Of a stretch of 64,000 bases of DNA, positions 9,206 to 15,611 are shown piece after piece. Both the position numbers and the translations under genes were made by a program. The DNA is from Paenarthrobacter sp. PH39-S1 (GTDB taxonomy: Bacteria; Actinomycetota; Actinomycetes; Actinomycetales; Micrococcaceae). The DNA lies in assembly GCF_030063245.1 (NCBI RefSeq), contig NZ_JASISR010000002.1:205507-269506 (forward strand). The letters run 5' to 3'. How positions within the stretch are numbered: the stretch's first letter is position 1; each line of letters opens with the position of its first letter. The notes below the pieces were generated by a model. The model ran no database searches. It was given only the letters and a program-made list of their open reading frames with translations, and was not told the DNA's origin.

Positions 9206-9853
9206 ATGAGTGCAACACCCGGTTCCCACGTTCCCCGGCCGCATAAGCCCAAGCCTTTTGAACCCGCGGATTTTGAGCCTTTTGCCGGCGGTTCGGACCC
9301 GGCGCGTGTGTCCGAGGCAGCCCATCTGGCAGCCCAGGCACTCGTTCACCGGGGCCGCAAGAGTGATGATCCCGCGGTGACCAAACGGCTGGTCAAACTT
9401 GCCGACCAGCAGGGACTTGAAGCCATCGCGGAATTGTGGGCCCAGAGCCCGGCCCGGTCCCTGCCCGGGGCGTTGTGGCGCCTCTACGCCCTCCGCGCCG
9501 CCACGCAGCAGGACCCGGAGCGTATTTCCATTTTCTTCCGCGCCGGCCAGGATACTGCGCAGGTTTCCCACGTAGTCGCGGGTGTGGCCGATCCGCCCGG
9601 CGCTGATGAGCTCAAGACCATGGCGGACGCCATTTTATCGGGGGCGTTCGACGGCGACTTCGACGTTGCGCTGGAACGTTCGGCTGCCTTCTGCCGGGTC
9701 GTCGCGCTGGGCCAGTCCCGCGTCGCCGATGAGCGGGAACGCGCCGACGGCGCACACGGGGACCGGCTGACCAGGAACGCGGCGCAGCTCATCAAAACCG
9801 CCGAGGACCTTGAGCACGCGGCCGCATCCTGGCGCCGCAACGAGCTGGACTAG
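9206..9853 (+). CDS. Conserved actinobacterial hypothetical protein
   Basis: A 215-aa mostly helical cytosolic protein. The N-terminus is proline-rich (HVPRPHKPKPFEPADFEPF) and is followed by helices such as RVSEAAHLAAQALVHRGR, TKRLVKLADQQGLEAIAELW and PGALWRLYALR. The Trp and Arg pattern in the last segment gives a recognisable, well-kept sequence, but I cannot name a function. It stands alone, with start ATG 9206 and the tRNA gene divergent upstream. Confidence 0.75.
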   Translation: MSATPGSHVPRPHKPKPFEPADFEPFAGGSDPARVSEAAHLAAQALVHRGRKSDDPAVTKRLVKLADQQGLEAIAELWAQSPARSLPGALWRLYALRAATQQDPERISIFFRAGQDTAQVSHVVAGVADPPGADELKTMADAILSGAFDGDFDVALERSAAFCRVVALGQSRVADERERADGAHGDRLTRNAAQLIKTAEDLEHAAASWRRNELD

Positions 9854-10109
9854 CGATGGGGCAGCGTGAATGTGATCTTGCTTAGCGACCAAGGGCAGTC
9901 CTGATCCCGTCGAACCCATCCTAGTCAAGCAGGCCCTTCGCACTCAGCTCGATGATTCGCGAATATCGCACCGCACTAACGGGACGCAGTCGCGCCGCCG
10001 GAGCGGGCTTCATCCACAGGGCCGATTCGTACATGGCTAGAACAGATATTGGGGCCTAAACTGGGCAGATTACCGACGGGTAAGTGTGACTCAGACAGGG
10101 GGTGCTGAA
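9854..10109. other. Intergenic region before the peptide locus
   Basis: About 250 bp without an open frame of interest. It does not contain the 11-bp CAGTAAC repeats seen at the two peptide promoters, so the gene at 10110 is not obviously under the same control. Confidence 0.4.
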
Positions 10110-10346
10110 ATGAACAAGAAGGATTTGGCGATAGTCGCAATGGACGACGAGGAGGCAGCGGAGGAGACCACCGGGCGGGGCACCATGGTGATCCGGATCT
10201 GGTCGGAGGAAGGTGACGAAGGCGGGTTCCGGGCCCGTCTGATCTTTAGCCGTACCGCCAAGGATCGGCCCCATCTGCGCGTTGCCGGGAGCCACGACGA
10301 GATTCTTCAGACGGTACGGCAGTGGCTTGAGGAGATCGATGACTAA
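10110..10346 (+). CDS. Small acidic protein at the head of the peptide locus
   Basis: A 78-aa protein starting at ATG 10110, 8 nt after a GGGGG ribosome site; a GTG at 10086 would add eight residues. The N-terminal third is strongly acidic (DDEEAAEE). The second half alternates like a beta-rich domain (MVIRIWSEEG, FRARLIFSR) and ends in a helix (SHDEILQTVRQWLEEI). No cysteine, no membrane segment and no family I can name. It lies about 180 bp before the SARP gene in the same orientation, so membership of the locus is inferred from position only. Confidence 0.7.
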   Translation: MNKKDLAIVAMDDEEAAEETTGRGTMVIRIWSEEGDEGGFRARLIFSRTAKDRPHLRVAGSHDEILQTVRQWLEEIDD

Positions 10347-10406
10347 ACCTAAGTCTGCCCGCTTTCACCCCGCATAAAAACAGGTAATTCCCCCCGCATT
10401 ATTTCA

Positions 10407-10435
10407 TTGACAACCCATGGTCGAGTGACCATGCT
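10407..10435 (+). promoter_or_regulatory. Candidate promoter and operator of the SARP gene
   Basis: TTGACA (10407-10412) fits a -35 box. Immediately downstream, in the spacer and -10 position, is a perfect inverted repeat CATGGTC (10416-10422), 4-nt gap, GACCATG (10427-10433). A protein bound there would block the promoter. The -10 itself (CATGCT, 10430-10435) is weak. Confidence 0.45.
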
Positions 10436-10524
10436 GGGTGATGGACCGGGAATCATTCAGTTGGTTCGGAGGCTCCAATTAATCTTAGTTGTCGGCACCG
10501 CAGCGGCGCAGATAGGGGGGCAGG

Positions 10525-11289
10525 ATGGACGGGCCTGGCAGCCAACGTTGGGAGCTCAAACTCTTGGGCTTCTGGCAGCTCAAATTGGACGGGCAACCGG
10601 TTGCCGTCGGTATCCGCCAGCAGCGCGTCATCGCAGCCCTGGCTCTCTTGGGAGCGAGGTCGCGGCACTCCCTCTCCAGCCTTTTATGGCCGGACAGCTC
10701 CGAGGCACAGGCAGCGGGAAATCTGCGGGCCAGCGTCTTCCACATCACCCATAAGCTCCCTTCCTTCTTGTGCGCCTCCAACGATTCACTGTTCCTGGAG
10801 CCGGACGTAGAGGTTGACTTTCACCGGATCCGCTGGCTTATCGCGGACATCCAGGACAGCGCGGCTACTGTGGCCGCCGGTTCAGCGGACATTCTGCACA
10901 ACGCGGACCTCTTGCCCGACTGGTATGACGACTGGGTCATCTTCGAGCAGGAGCGGCTGCAACAGCTGCGGCTTGACGGGCTGGAGACGTTGGCCAATTA
11001 CTACCTGCGGATGGGCGCCCTGGGACGCGCGACGGAGGCCGCACACGCGGCTACATCGATCGAACCACTGCGCGAGAGTGCCCAGTTGATCCTGCTCCGC
11101 TGCCATCTCGAGGCCGGCAATAATGCCTCGGCCACGCGGGCATTCCATGAATTCCGTGGCCGGTTAGGCCGTGAACTGGGGGTAAGGCCCTCCTCCCGTT
11201 TTGCAGAACTGCTGGATCCGCAGCCCACCAGCACCCCGCCTTCGGCGGAGTCACAGTACCGCCTGCCCCGCGCCGGCGGCGCAGGCTAA
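10525..11289 (+). CDS. SARP-family transcriptional regulator (AfsR/DnrI type, BTAD domain)
   Basis: A 254-aa DNA-binding protein. The N-terminal 95 residues form an OmpR-like winged helix (LKLLGFWQLKLDG, RQQRVIAALAL, SLSSLLWPDSSEAQAAGNLRASV, the usual SARP signature). The rest is the bacterial transcriptional activation domain (LLPDWYDDWVIFEQERL, LDGLETLANYYL, FHEFRGRLGRELGVRPS). Its length matches small stand-alone SARPs rather than large AfsR proteins with an ATPase domain. SARPs bind 7-bp direct repeats at 11-bp intervals next to the -10 box, exactly the arrangement before the first and second peptide genes. Start ATG 10525 follows GGGGGG. It is probably the pathway-specific activator. Confidence 0.9.
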   Translation: MDGPGSQRWELKLLGFWQLKLDGQPVAVGIRQQRVIAALALLGARSRHSLSSLLWPDSSEAQAAGNLRASVFHITHKLPSFLCASNDSLFLEPDVEVDFHRIRWLIADIQDSAATVAAGSADILHNADLLPDWYDDWVIFEQERLQQLRLDGLETLANYYLRMGALGRATEAAHAATSIEPLRESAQLILLRCHLEAGNNASATRAFHEFRGRLGRELGVRPSSRFAELLDPQPTSTPPSAESQYRLPRAGGAG

Positions 11290-11370
11290 GGACCCTTTAC
11301 GCCATCACCCAATATGCTACGCCAGCGACTTCGAACCATTCGGTAGTTCCCAGTAGATGAGAGGTTGGCA

Positions 11371-12117
11371 ATGCATATTAAATTCATCACCAGTACCTTC
11401 AGCGTGTTCGTCCTGATTTCCGGGATGCTTCTGGTTGGAGGAGTCACCGGAGATGTGGCCGCCGCCGATGCGTCCCCCGACAGATCCCACCGGGAAACCC
11501 GCCGATCCAACAGCCTGGACACGGCGTCGTCGGCCATTCCCACGGCAGCGCAGCCGGCGGTGACCGACAACGCGCAGAGCACGGTGCGGACAGGCTCCTC
11601 GACGGGGAAGGCGGCAGCGGTTGCCGTGGCCACCAGCAACTGTGACGGATGTTCCGGTTCGTCAACCGCTTTCCAGGTGGTTTACTTCGACGGCGATACT
11701 GCCACGGCGGACAATTCCGCTGCGGCTTGGTCCAGTTGTCCCACGTGCACCTCCTCAGCGGTTTCGGTGCAGCTGGTGGTGGCACGGAAAGCCAGCCAAC
11801 TCATCGTCAACAACAGGGCACTGGCGCTCAACGTGGGCTGCACCAGCTGCACGACCACATCGGCCGCCATCCAGTTTGTCATCACGGGAGGAACCCGCCG
11901 GGAGCTGTCCGCCCAGGCAAAAACCATGATTACCCAAATCCAGACCGAGCTCGCAGACAGGCTTCAGGCCGCCCCGCACCCGCAGGGGCTGCAGCGGTCC
12001 GCCCCGCAGGCCAAGGGGCTCACGGACGATACCGCCGAGAGGTTGGCACAGATCATCCTCAAGGACGTGGGCGCTGCAACGGTGCAACGCAACGTCGACG
12101 TGCAGGCGGGCCAATAA
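11371..12117 (+). CDS. Secreted protein with three CxxC repeat units
   Basis: A 248-aa exported protein. ATG 11371 has an AGAGG site 6 nt upstream; a TTG two codons earlier is less likely. Residues 1-32 form a signal peptide (FSVFVLISGMLLVGG, then AAADA). After a Ser/Thr/Ala-rich linker come three tandem units, each with one CxxC (CDGC, CPTC, CTSC) followed by a strand (TAFQVVYFDG, VSVQLVVARK, AAIQFVITGG). A helix ends the protein. The connectors read as N-x-A-x-A-x-x pieces (VNNRALALNVGC), which faintly resemble the peptide C-termini (VNLALALNAA). Paired cysteines outside the cell suggest disulfide-stabilised or metal-binding repeats. Function unknown; a role with the peptides is inferred from position. 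Confidence 0.75.
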   Translation: MHIKFITSTFSVFVLISGMLLVGGVTGDVAAADASPDRSHRETRRSNSLDTASSAIPTAAQPAVTDNAQSTVRTGSSTGKAAAVAVATSNCDGCSGSSTAFQVVYFDGDTATADNSAAAWSSCPTCTSSAVSVQLVVARKASQLIVNNRALALNVGCTSCTTTSAAIQFVITGGTRRELSAQAKTMITQIQTELADRLQAAPHPQGLQRSAPQAKGLTDDTAERLAQIILKDVGAATVQRNVDVQAGQ

Positions 12118-12161
12118 CAAGCCCTGAGGGCAATAAAAACCGGCAATAAAACCGTCACCAA

Positions 12162-12204
12162 CGGTCCCGGGAGGAGCGGCTGCGGCCGGCTTATCCCGGG
12201 ACCG
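12162..12204 (+). terminator. Hairpin ending the SARP/secreted-protein transcript
   Basis: Perfect 11-bp stem CGGTCCCGGGA (12162-12172) with TCCCGGGACCG (12194-12204). No T-run follows. It separates the secreted-protein gene from the first peptide promoter. Confidence 0.55.
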
Positions 12205-12241
12205 ATTCCTGCCCGGACGCGCCTCCCGCCCCGAAATCCGG

Positions 12242-12287
12242 CAGTAACGGGACAGTAACGGGGCAGTAACAGAGACGGATATCTACT
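12242..12287 (+). promoter_or_regulatory. SARP-type operator and promoter of the first peptide gene
   Basis: Three identical heptamers CAGTAAC at 12242-12248, 12253-12259 and 12264-12270 have an exact 11-bp period. Exactly 9 nt later comes TATCTACT (12280-12287), a good -10 box. There is no -35 consensus, as expected for SARP-dependent promoters, where the activator replaces -35 contacts. The same arrangement and spacing recur at 14045-14090. Confidence 0.85.
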
Positions 12288-12351
12288 TTGGGTACTGGCT
12301 TCATAGAGGCCTTGATAACGGAACAACATTCAACGGAAGGGGGTGAATGAG

Positions 12352-12549
12352 ATGGAGAAACTGACCGCCACTGAGCTGGAGGGACAGAGCGTAGAGCTGC
12401 TTCCCTCGCGGGAGACTCTGCTCCTGAACTTCCACATCAATTGGGCGTCCGTCATGGCCTCGAATGCGTCCTACGCAGTCAGCGCCGCGACCCTGGGCTC
12501 CGACACCTCCAGCGGAGCCTGGCAGATGATCAGCGTCCACCAGCGCTGA
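12352..12549 (+). CDS. Putative precursor peptide 1 (LPSRETLLL family)
   Basis: A 65-aa peptide. The start is ATG 12352, 8 nt after AAGGGGG; the in-frame GTG at 12343 overlaps that ribosome site and is rejected. An acidic N-terminal part (MEKLTATELEG) leads to ELLPSRETLLLNFHIN, then a small-residue-rich C-terminal part with an Ala/Ser/Asn core and GAWQ near the end. It contains no cysteine, so thioether chemistry is unlikely. It has no signal peptide. Peptide 2 is nearly identical and peptide 3 shares the motif and the C-terminal pattern. A leader/core division after the LPSRETLLL motif is inferred. Confidence 0.8.
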   Translation: MEKLTATELEGQSVELLPSRETLLLNFHINWASVMASNASYAVSAATLGSDTSSGAWQMISVHQR

Positions 12550-12620
12550 TAAACCCTGTCAATCGGGTTCTGGTGTGACAGGTGCCGGACGGAATCTGGC
12601 TTCATTTCAGTTGCACCCAG

Positions 12621-12660
12621 GCGGCGGGTCCACCACTCACAGGAGCGGTGAACCCGCCGC
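12621..12660 (+). terminator. Hairpin between peptide 1 and the metalloprotease gene
   Basis: GCGGCGGGT (12621-12629) pairs perfectly with ACCCGCCGC (12652-12660), with an inner CACC/GGTG stem. No T-run. The same outer and inner stem design occurs after peptide 3. It may dampen read-through, so that peptide is made in excess over the protease, or stabilise the peptide mRNA. Confidence 0.6.
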
Positions 12661-12690
12661 TGCAACGTCCCGCTACCGAAGGCATATCCA

Positions 12691-14061
12691 ATGACTATTG
12701 ACTCCAGTGAGCCGCGGACGGTGCAGTGGCGGCTCGTCCCCGGAGTTGAGCTGCTGGGCCCGGTGACCGGTTCCGGACTGACGCAGAAGACTTTTCTGGT
12801 ACAGCGCCCCGATGGCCAGGTCATCCAGCTCTCCGCTCTGCTGAACCTCATTCTCAAGACGGCTGCCACGGAGCCGACGACCGACGTTCTGGCCCACGAT
12901 GTGAGCGGGCTATACGGCAAGGAGTTGGATCCGCCCGGGCTGACGCAGCTGATCGAGCAGAAGCTGCGGCCGCTTGGTCTGCTGGAAGATGCTACCGGCA
13001 TGGTGCCTATGGACAAACCCGCGCCCACTGCTCGCCCGATCCTTGCACTTCGCCTGAAGGGGACCATAATTCCGGTGGCCACCGTCAACCGGCTCGCGGC
13101 GCTGCTCAGGCCGATCTATTTTCCGCCGGTCGTTATCCTGAGCCTCGCGGCGCTGGTCGGACTCGACATCGCCCTGTTCTTCTCCGGCAACATTGTCTCC
13201 GCTCTCGAGCAGATCCTCGTTACTCCGACGCTGCTGCTGGGTCTGTTCGTCATGATGGTCGTCGGTGCGGTGATCCACGAGCTAGGACATGCCACCGCCT
13301 GCAAATATGGCGGCGCCGAGCCCGGGGTCATCGGCTTCGGCGTATATCTGGTGTTCCCGGCATTCTTCACCAACGTCACCGATTCCTACCGGCTGAATCG
13401 AGCGGGCCGGCTGCGGACGGATCTGGGTGGCCTGTATTTCAATGTCTGGTGCGTGCTGCTGTCCGGTCTTGGTTTCCTCCTGACCGGCAATGGCATCCTG
13501 CTCTTGTTCGTCATCACAACGCAAATCATGATGCTCCAGCAGCTGCCCCCGACCATCAGGCTTGATGGCTACTTTGTACTCGCGGACCTGGCCGGCGTGC
13601 CGGATCTTTTTTCCCGCGTCGGTCCGGTTCTGCGCAGTCTGATTCCCGGGCGCCCCGTGGATCCCCGGGTTACGGAACTGCGGCCGGCAGCACGGCGGAT
13701 CGTCATGGTGTGGGTGCTCACCGTGGTCCCCGCACTCGTCCTTCTCTTTGCCTGGCTGTTGTGGAACTTGCCTCTCATCGTCGCTCAGGCGTCCGCCGCC
13801 GTCGTCATCCATGCACACGCCCTGAGTGCCGCCTGGACCGTCGGTCAACCTGTCAACGTAGCGCTTTCCGCGCTGTCCATCTTCCTGCTGGTGCTGCCCG
13901 TTGCCGGGATCATCGTGATGATTCAGCGTCTGTTGGCCGGTGCCGTGACGCTGGTGCGCCGTCGCATCGACGCAAACCGCAGACGATCCGCGGGCACACC
14001 GCCCTATGGCCGGCACAGCGGTCCGGCTCCGGGCCGGGCGAGAGCGGTAACGCCACGATAA
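12691..14061 (+). CDS. M50-type membrane metalloprotease with PqqD/RRE-like N-terminus
   Basis: A 456-aa polytopic membrane protein resembling the putative peptide zinc metalloprotease group. The zinc motif HELGH is at residues 196-200 inside a membrane segment, and the distal ligand motif is RLDGYFVLADLAG with Asp at about 292. The first 100 residues are soluble; the pattern TFLVQRPDGQVIQLSALL, an intervening helix and IEQKLRPLGLL resembles a PqqD-like RiPP recognition domain (my inference). Several membrane helices follow and the C-terminal tail is basic. It lies between peptide genes 1 and 2, so the peptides are the natural substrates to propose. The second SARP operator overlaps its 3' end. 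Confidence 0.8.
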   Translation: MTIDSSEPRTVQWRLVPGVELLGPVTGSGLTQKTFLVQRPDGQVIQLSALLNLILKTAATEPTTDVLAHDVSGLYGKELDPPGLTQLIEQKLRPLGLLEDATGMVPMDKPAPTARPILALRLKGTIIPVATVNRLAALLRPIYFPPVVILSLAALVGLDIALFFSGNIVSALEQILVTPTLLLGLFVMMVVGAVIHELGHATACKYGGAEPGVIGFGVYLVFPAFFTNVTDSYRLNRAGRLRTDLGGLYFNVWCVLLSGLGFLLTGNGILLLFVITTQIMMLQQLPPTIRLDGYFVLADLAGVPDLFSRVGPVLRSLIPGRPVDPRVTELRPAARRIVMVWVLTVVPALVLLFAWLLWNLPLIVAQASAAVVIHAHALSAAWTVGQPVNVALSALSIFLLVLPVAGIIVMIQRLLAGAVTLVRRRIDANRRRSAGTPPYGRHSGPAPGRARAVTPR

Positions 14062-14090
14062 CAAGGCAGTAACAGGACGACCTATCTACT
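14045..14090 (+). promoter_or_regulatory. SARP-type operator and promoter of the second and third peptide genes
   Basis: Heptamers CGGTAAC (14045-14051), CGATAAC (14056-14062) and CAGTAAC (14067-14073) are spaced exactly 11 bp apart, then 9 nt, then TATCTACT (14083-14090). The first unit lies inside the metalloprotease coding sequence. The geometry is identical to 12242-12287 although the flanks differ, which argues for selection on the sites. Confidence 0.83.
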
Positions 14091-14155
14091 GTCCATAGCC
14101 ACACTTTCTAAAAGCCGATCGATCAAGGTACTAGACCCGAGAGGGGGTGAACGAG

Positions 14156-14353
14156 ATGGAGAAACTGACCGTTACCGAATTGGAGGGACAGAGCGTAGAG
14201 CTGCTTCCCTCACGGGAGACTCTGCTCCTGAACTTCCACATCAACTGGGCGTCCGTCATGGCCACGAATGCGTCCTACGCAGTCAACGCCGTGTCCCTCG
14301 GCTCCAGCGCGACCAGCGGAGCATGGCAAACCATTAGCGTCAGCCAGCACTGA
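14156..14353 (+). CDS. Putative precursor peptide 2 (LPSRETLLL family)
   Basis: A 65-aa paralogue of peptide 1 with the same length and the same ribosome site (AGGGGG, 8 nt before ATG 14156). Residues 1-41 differ at only two positions from peptide 1 (Ala6 to Val and Ser37 to Thr), while the last 24 residues differ much more (for example NAVSLGSSATSG against SAATLGSDTSSG). Leader conserved, core variable is the usual pattern of processed peptide families. It contains no cysteine and is transcribed from its own SARP-type promoter. Confidence 0.8.
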   Translation: MEKLTVTELEGQSVELLPSRETLLLNFHINWASVMATNASYAVNAVSLGSSATSGAWQTISVSQH

Positions 14354-14362
14354 CAGCCGGAT

Positions 14363-14393
14363 GCCGGGTGCCTGGTAAACGCAGGCACCCGGC
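14363..14393 (+). terminator. Strong hairpin between peptides 2 and 3
   Basis: Perfect 12-bp stem GCCGGGTGCCTG (14363-14374) with CAGGCACCCGGC (14382-14393) and a 7-nt loop. It starts 9 bp after the peptide 2 stop. No T-run follows, and peptide 3 lies only 21 bp downstream, so it is better seen as an attenuator or mRNA-stabilising element. Confidence 0.65.
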
Positions 14394-14414
14394 CACACAG
14401 AAAGGTGAAGTGCC

Positions 14415-14618
14415 ATGACGGCAACATCTGCGCTGTGCTCCATCGATCTCGATGCCGAGACCGCGGAGCTGCTACCCAGCCGCGAAACCCTGCTCCTGGA
14501 CTTCAATTTCAATGTCGCCCCCGTGATCGGCGTCAATCTGGCGCTCGCTCTCAACGCGGCGACCATTGGCTCCGTGGCCCAGGCGGGAGCGTGGCAGAAC
14601 CTCTTCTCCATGCACTAG
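14415..14618 (+). CDS. Putative precursor peptide 3 (LPSRETLLL family, divergent)
   Basis: A 67-aa peptide starting at ATG 14415 after AAAGGTGAAG. The N-terminal part differs from peptides 1 and 2 (TATSALCSIDLDAET), but ELLPSRETLLL is kept without change and the C-terminal pattern aligns (ALALNAATIGS, then GAWQ). The core begins DFNFNVAPVIGVNL in place of NFHINWASVMAS. Its single Cys lies before the motif. It is probably cotranscribed with peptide 2. Keeping the motif through this divergence suggests it is the recognition element for the processing enzyme. Confidence 0.8.
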   Translation: MTATSALCSIDLDAETAELLPSRETLLLDFNFNVAPVIGVNLALALNAATIGSVAQAGAWQNLFSMH

Positions 14619-14643
14619 CATCCGATGGGTTTTTGCCGACACG

Positions 14644-14685
14644 GGCGGCGGGTACAGCACCGATCAGGTGGTAAACCCGCCGCCT
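14644..14685 (+). terminator. Terminator after peptide 3
   Basis: GGCGGCGGG pairs with CCCGCCGCC, with an inner CACC/GGTG stem, followed by TTTG. It is the same nested design as the hairpin at 12621-12660 but with a short T-run, and it closes the locus. Confidence 0.65.
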
Positions 14686-14734
14686 TTGTGCGTCCGGTTC
14701 TGTTGACATGGAACCGCCAACGTAGAACACTGAA

Positions 14735-14824
14735 GGTGGTGTCGGACTGCGGAACCCCCGGGCTCCATCTTCTAGCCGCTTCGAGCGGCCTAACGCCGAG
14801 AGGCGCTCTCAGTCCGGCACCACC
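14735..14824 (+). ncRNA. Candidate structured RNA, four-way-junction shape, family unknown
   Basis: Ends pair over 15 bp: GGTGGTGTCGGACTG (14735-14749) with CAGTCCGGCACCACC (14810-14824), with one U-G wobble. Inside are a perfect GCCGCT-TCG-AGCGGC hairpin (14775-14789), a CGCC-GAGA-GGCG hairpin with a GNRA-type tetraloop (14794-14805), and a weaker GGA/TCC hairpin (14751-14766). A TTGACA lies 26 bp upstream (14703-14708). It could be a free small RNA, a leader for the phosphate genes 169 bp downstream, or a 90-bp mobile-element relic with terminal inverted repeats. Strand is uncertain. Confidence 0.4.
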
Positions 14825-14992
14825 TTTATGCCCCAAACGGGCCGCCACGACTCTCCGATGCCCGGCGGATCCCCTGATTGCCGAGGATATCGGATTCCGC
14901 GGGTGAGGGCGCCGGCAAGTAATGTTAGGGCACAGCCCCGGCTTCGATAGCCGCTCCTTGGGCAGCCGGCAGATCGAATCGGGAAGGTATTC

Positions 14993-15610
14993 ATGAAACT
15001 GCGCCTCTTCCCGCAGGAAAGGGCAGGGCTGCGAATCCTGTCGGCGATGGCGCAGGAAATTGTCCTCGGCGTGCACACCCTCTCCGAACTGCTCGGAGCT
15101 TCCGCCTCCGAGTTTGAGCCGTTGGCGGAGCAGATGCGCCTGCACGAAGCGGCCTCAAGCAATCTTCTGGTCTCACTGCTGACGCATATGAGAACCAGTT
15201 TCATAAACCCGCTGCCCCGTGAAGATCTTTTTGCACTGGCCCGGTTCCTCAACGAGGCGATCGAAAAGCTTGCCGGTGCGGCGGAGCTGATCACGCTGAA
15301 CAAACTGGAGCGCATCCCCGCGCGTGCGTCGGACCAACTGGAGGTTATTGCACGCCAGGCCGAGCTCACCGTGGAGGCGATGGGCCGGATGGACAATCTG
15401 GAGAAACTCGAGGACTACTGGATCCAGGTCCTGCGCCTGGCCAAGCGCGCCGAGCACACGCACCGGGTCTTCGTCAGCGAGCTGCTCCGGGACCACAAGC
15501 CGATGGCCTATGTACGCTACCGGGACGTCGCCGATCAGCTGGTCAACGTCACCAAGGACATGCGCCAGATCGCGACCCAGGTGGGCAGCATCATCGTCAA
15601 GGAATCCTAA
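14993..15610 (+). CDS. DUF47 (PhoU-like) phosphate transport accessory protein
   Basis: A 205-aa all-helical cytosolic protein of the PhoU-like DUF47 group, which usually accompanies Pit transporters and modulates them. It begins MKLRLFPQERAGLRIL, typical for the family, and has the heptad-like helices ALARFLNEAIEKLAGAAELI and DNLEKLEDYWIQVLRLAKRAE and a C-terminal VADQLVNVTKDMRQIATQVG. ATG 14993 follows GGGAAGG. The Pit gene starts 1 bp after its stop. Confidence 0.9.
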   Translation: MKLRLFPQERAGLRILSAMAQEIVLGVHTLSELLGASASEFEPLAEQMRLHEAASSNLLVSLLTHMRTSFINPLPREDLFALARFLNEAIEKLAGAAELITLNKLERIPARASDQLEVIARQAELTVEAMGRMDNLEKLEDYWIQVLRLAKRAEHTHRVFVSELLRDHKPMAYVRYRDVADQLVNVTKDMRQIATQVGSIIVKES

Positions 15611-15611
15611 C

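Noticed and set aside
9854..10109. A third SARP operator before the small acidic protein
   Set aside because: No CAGTAAC-like heptamers in 11-bp register and no TATCTACT were found there.
12343..12351. GTG start for peptide 1 (and the matching GTG at 14147 for peptide 2)
   Set aside because: The GTG overlaps the only ribosome site; ATG nine bases later has ideal spacing in both copies.
14735..14824. Possible selenocysteine tRNA, because of its 90-nt length and branched fold
   Set aside because: No TCA anticodon in the right loop, no T-loop GTTCGAA in the right arm, and no selA/selB nearby.
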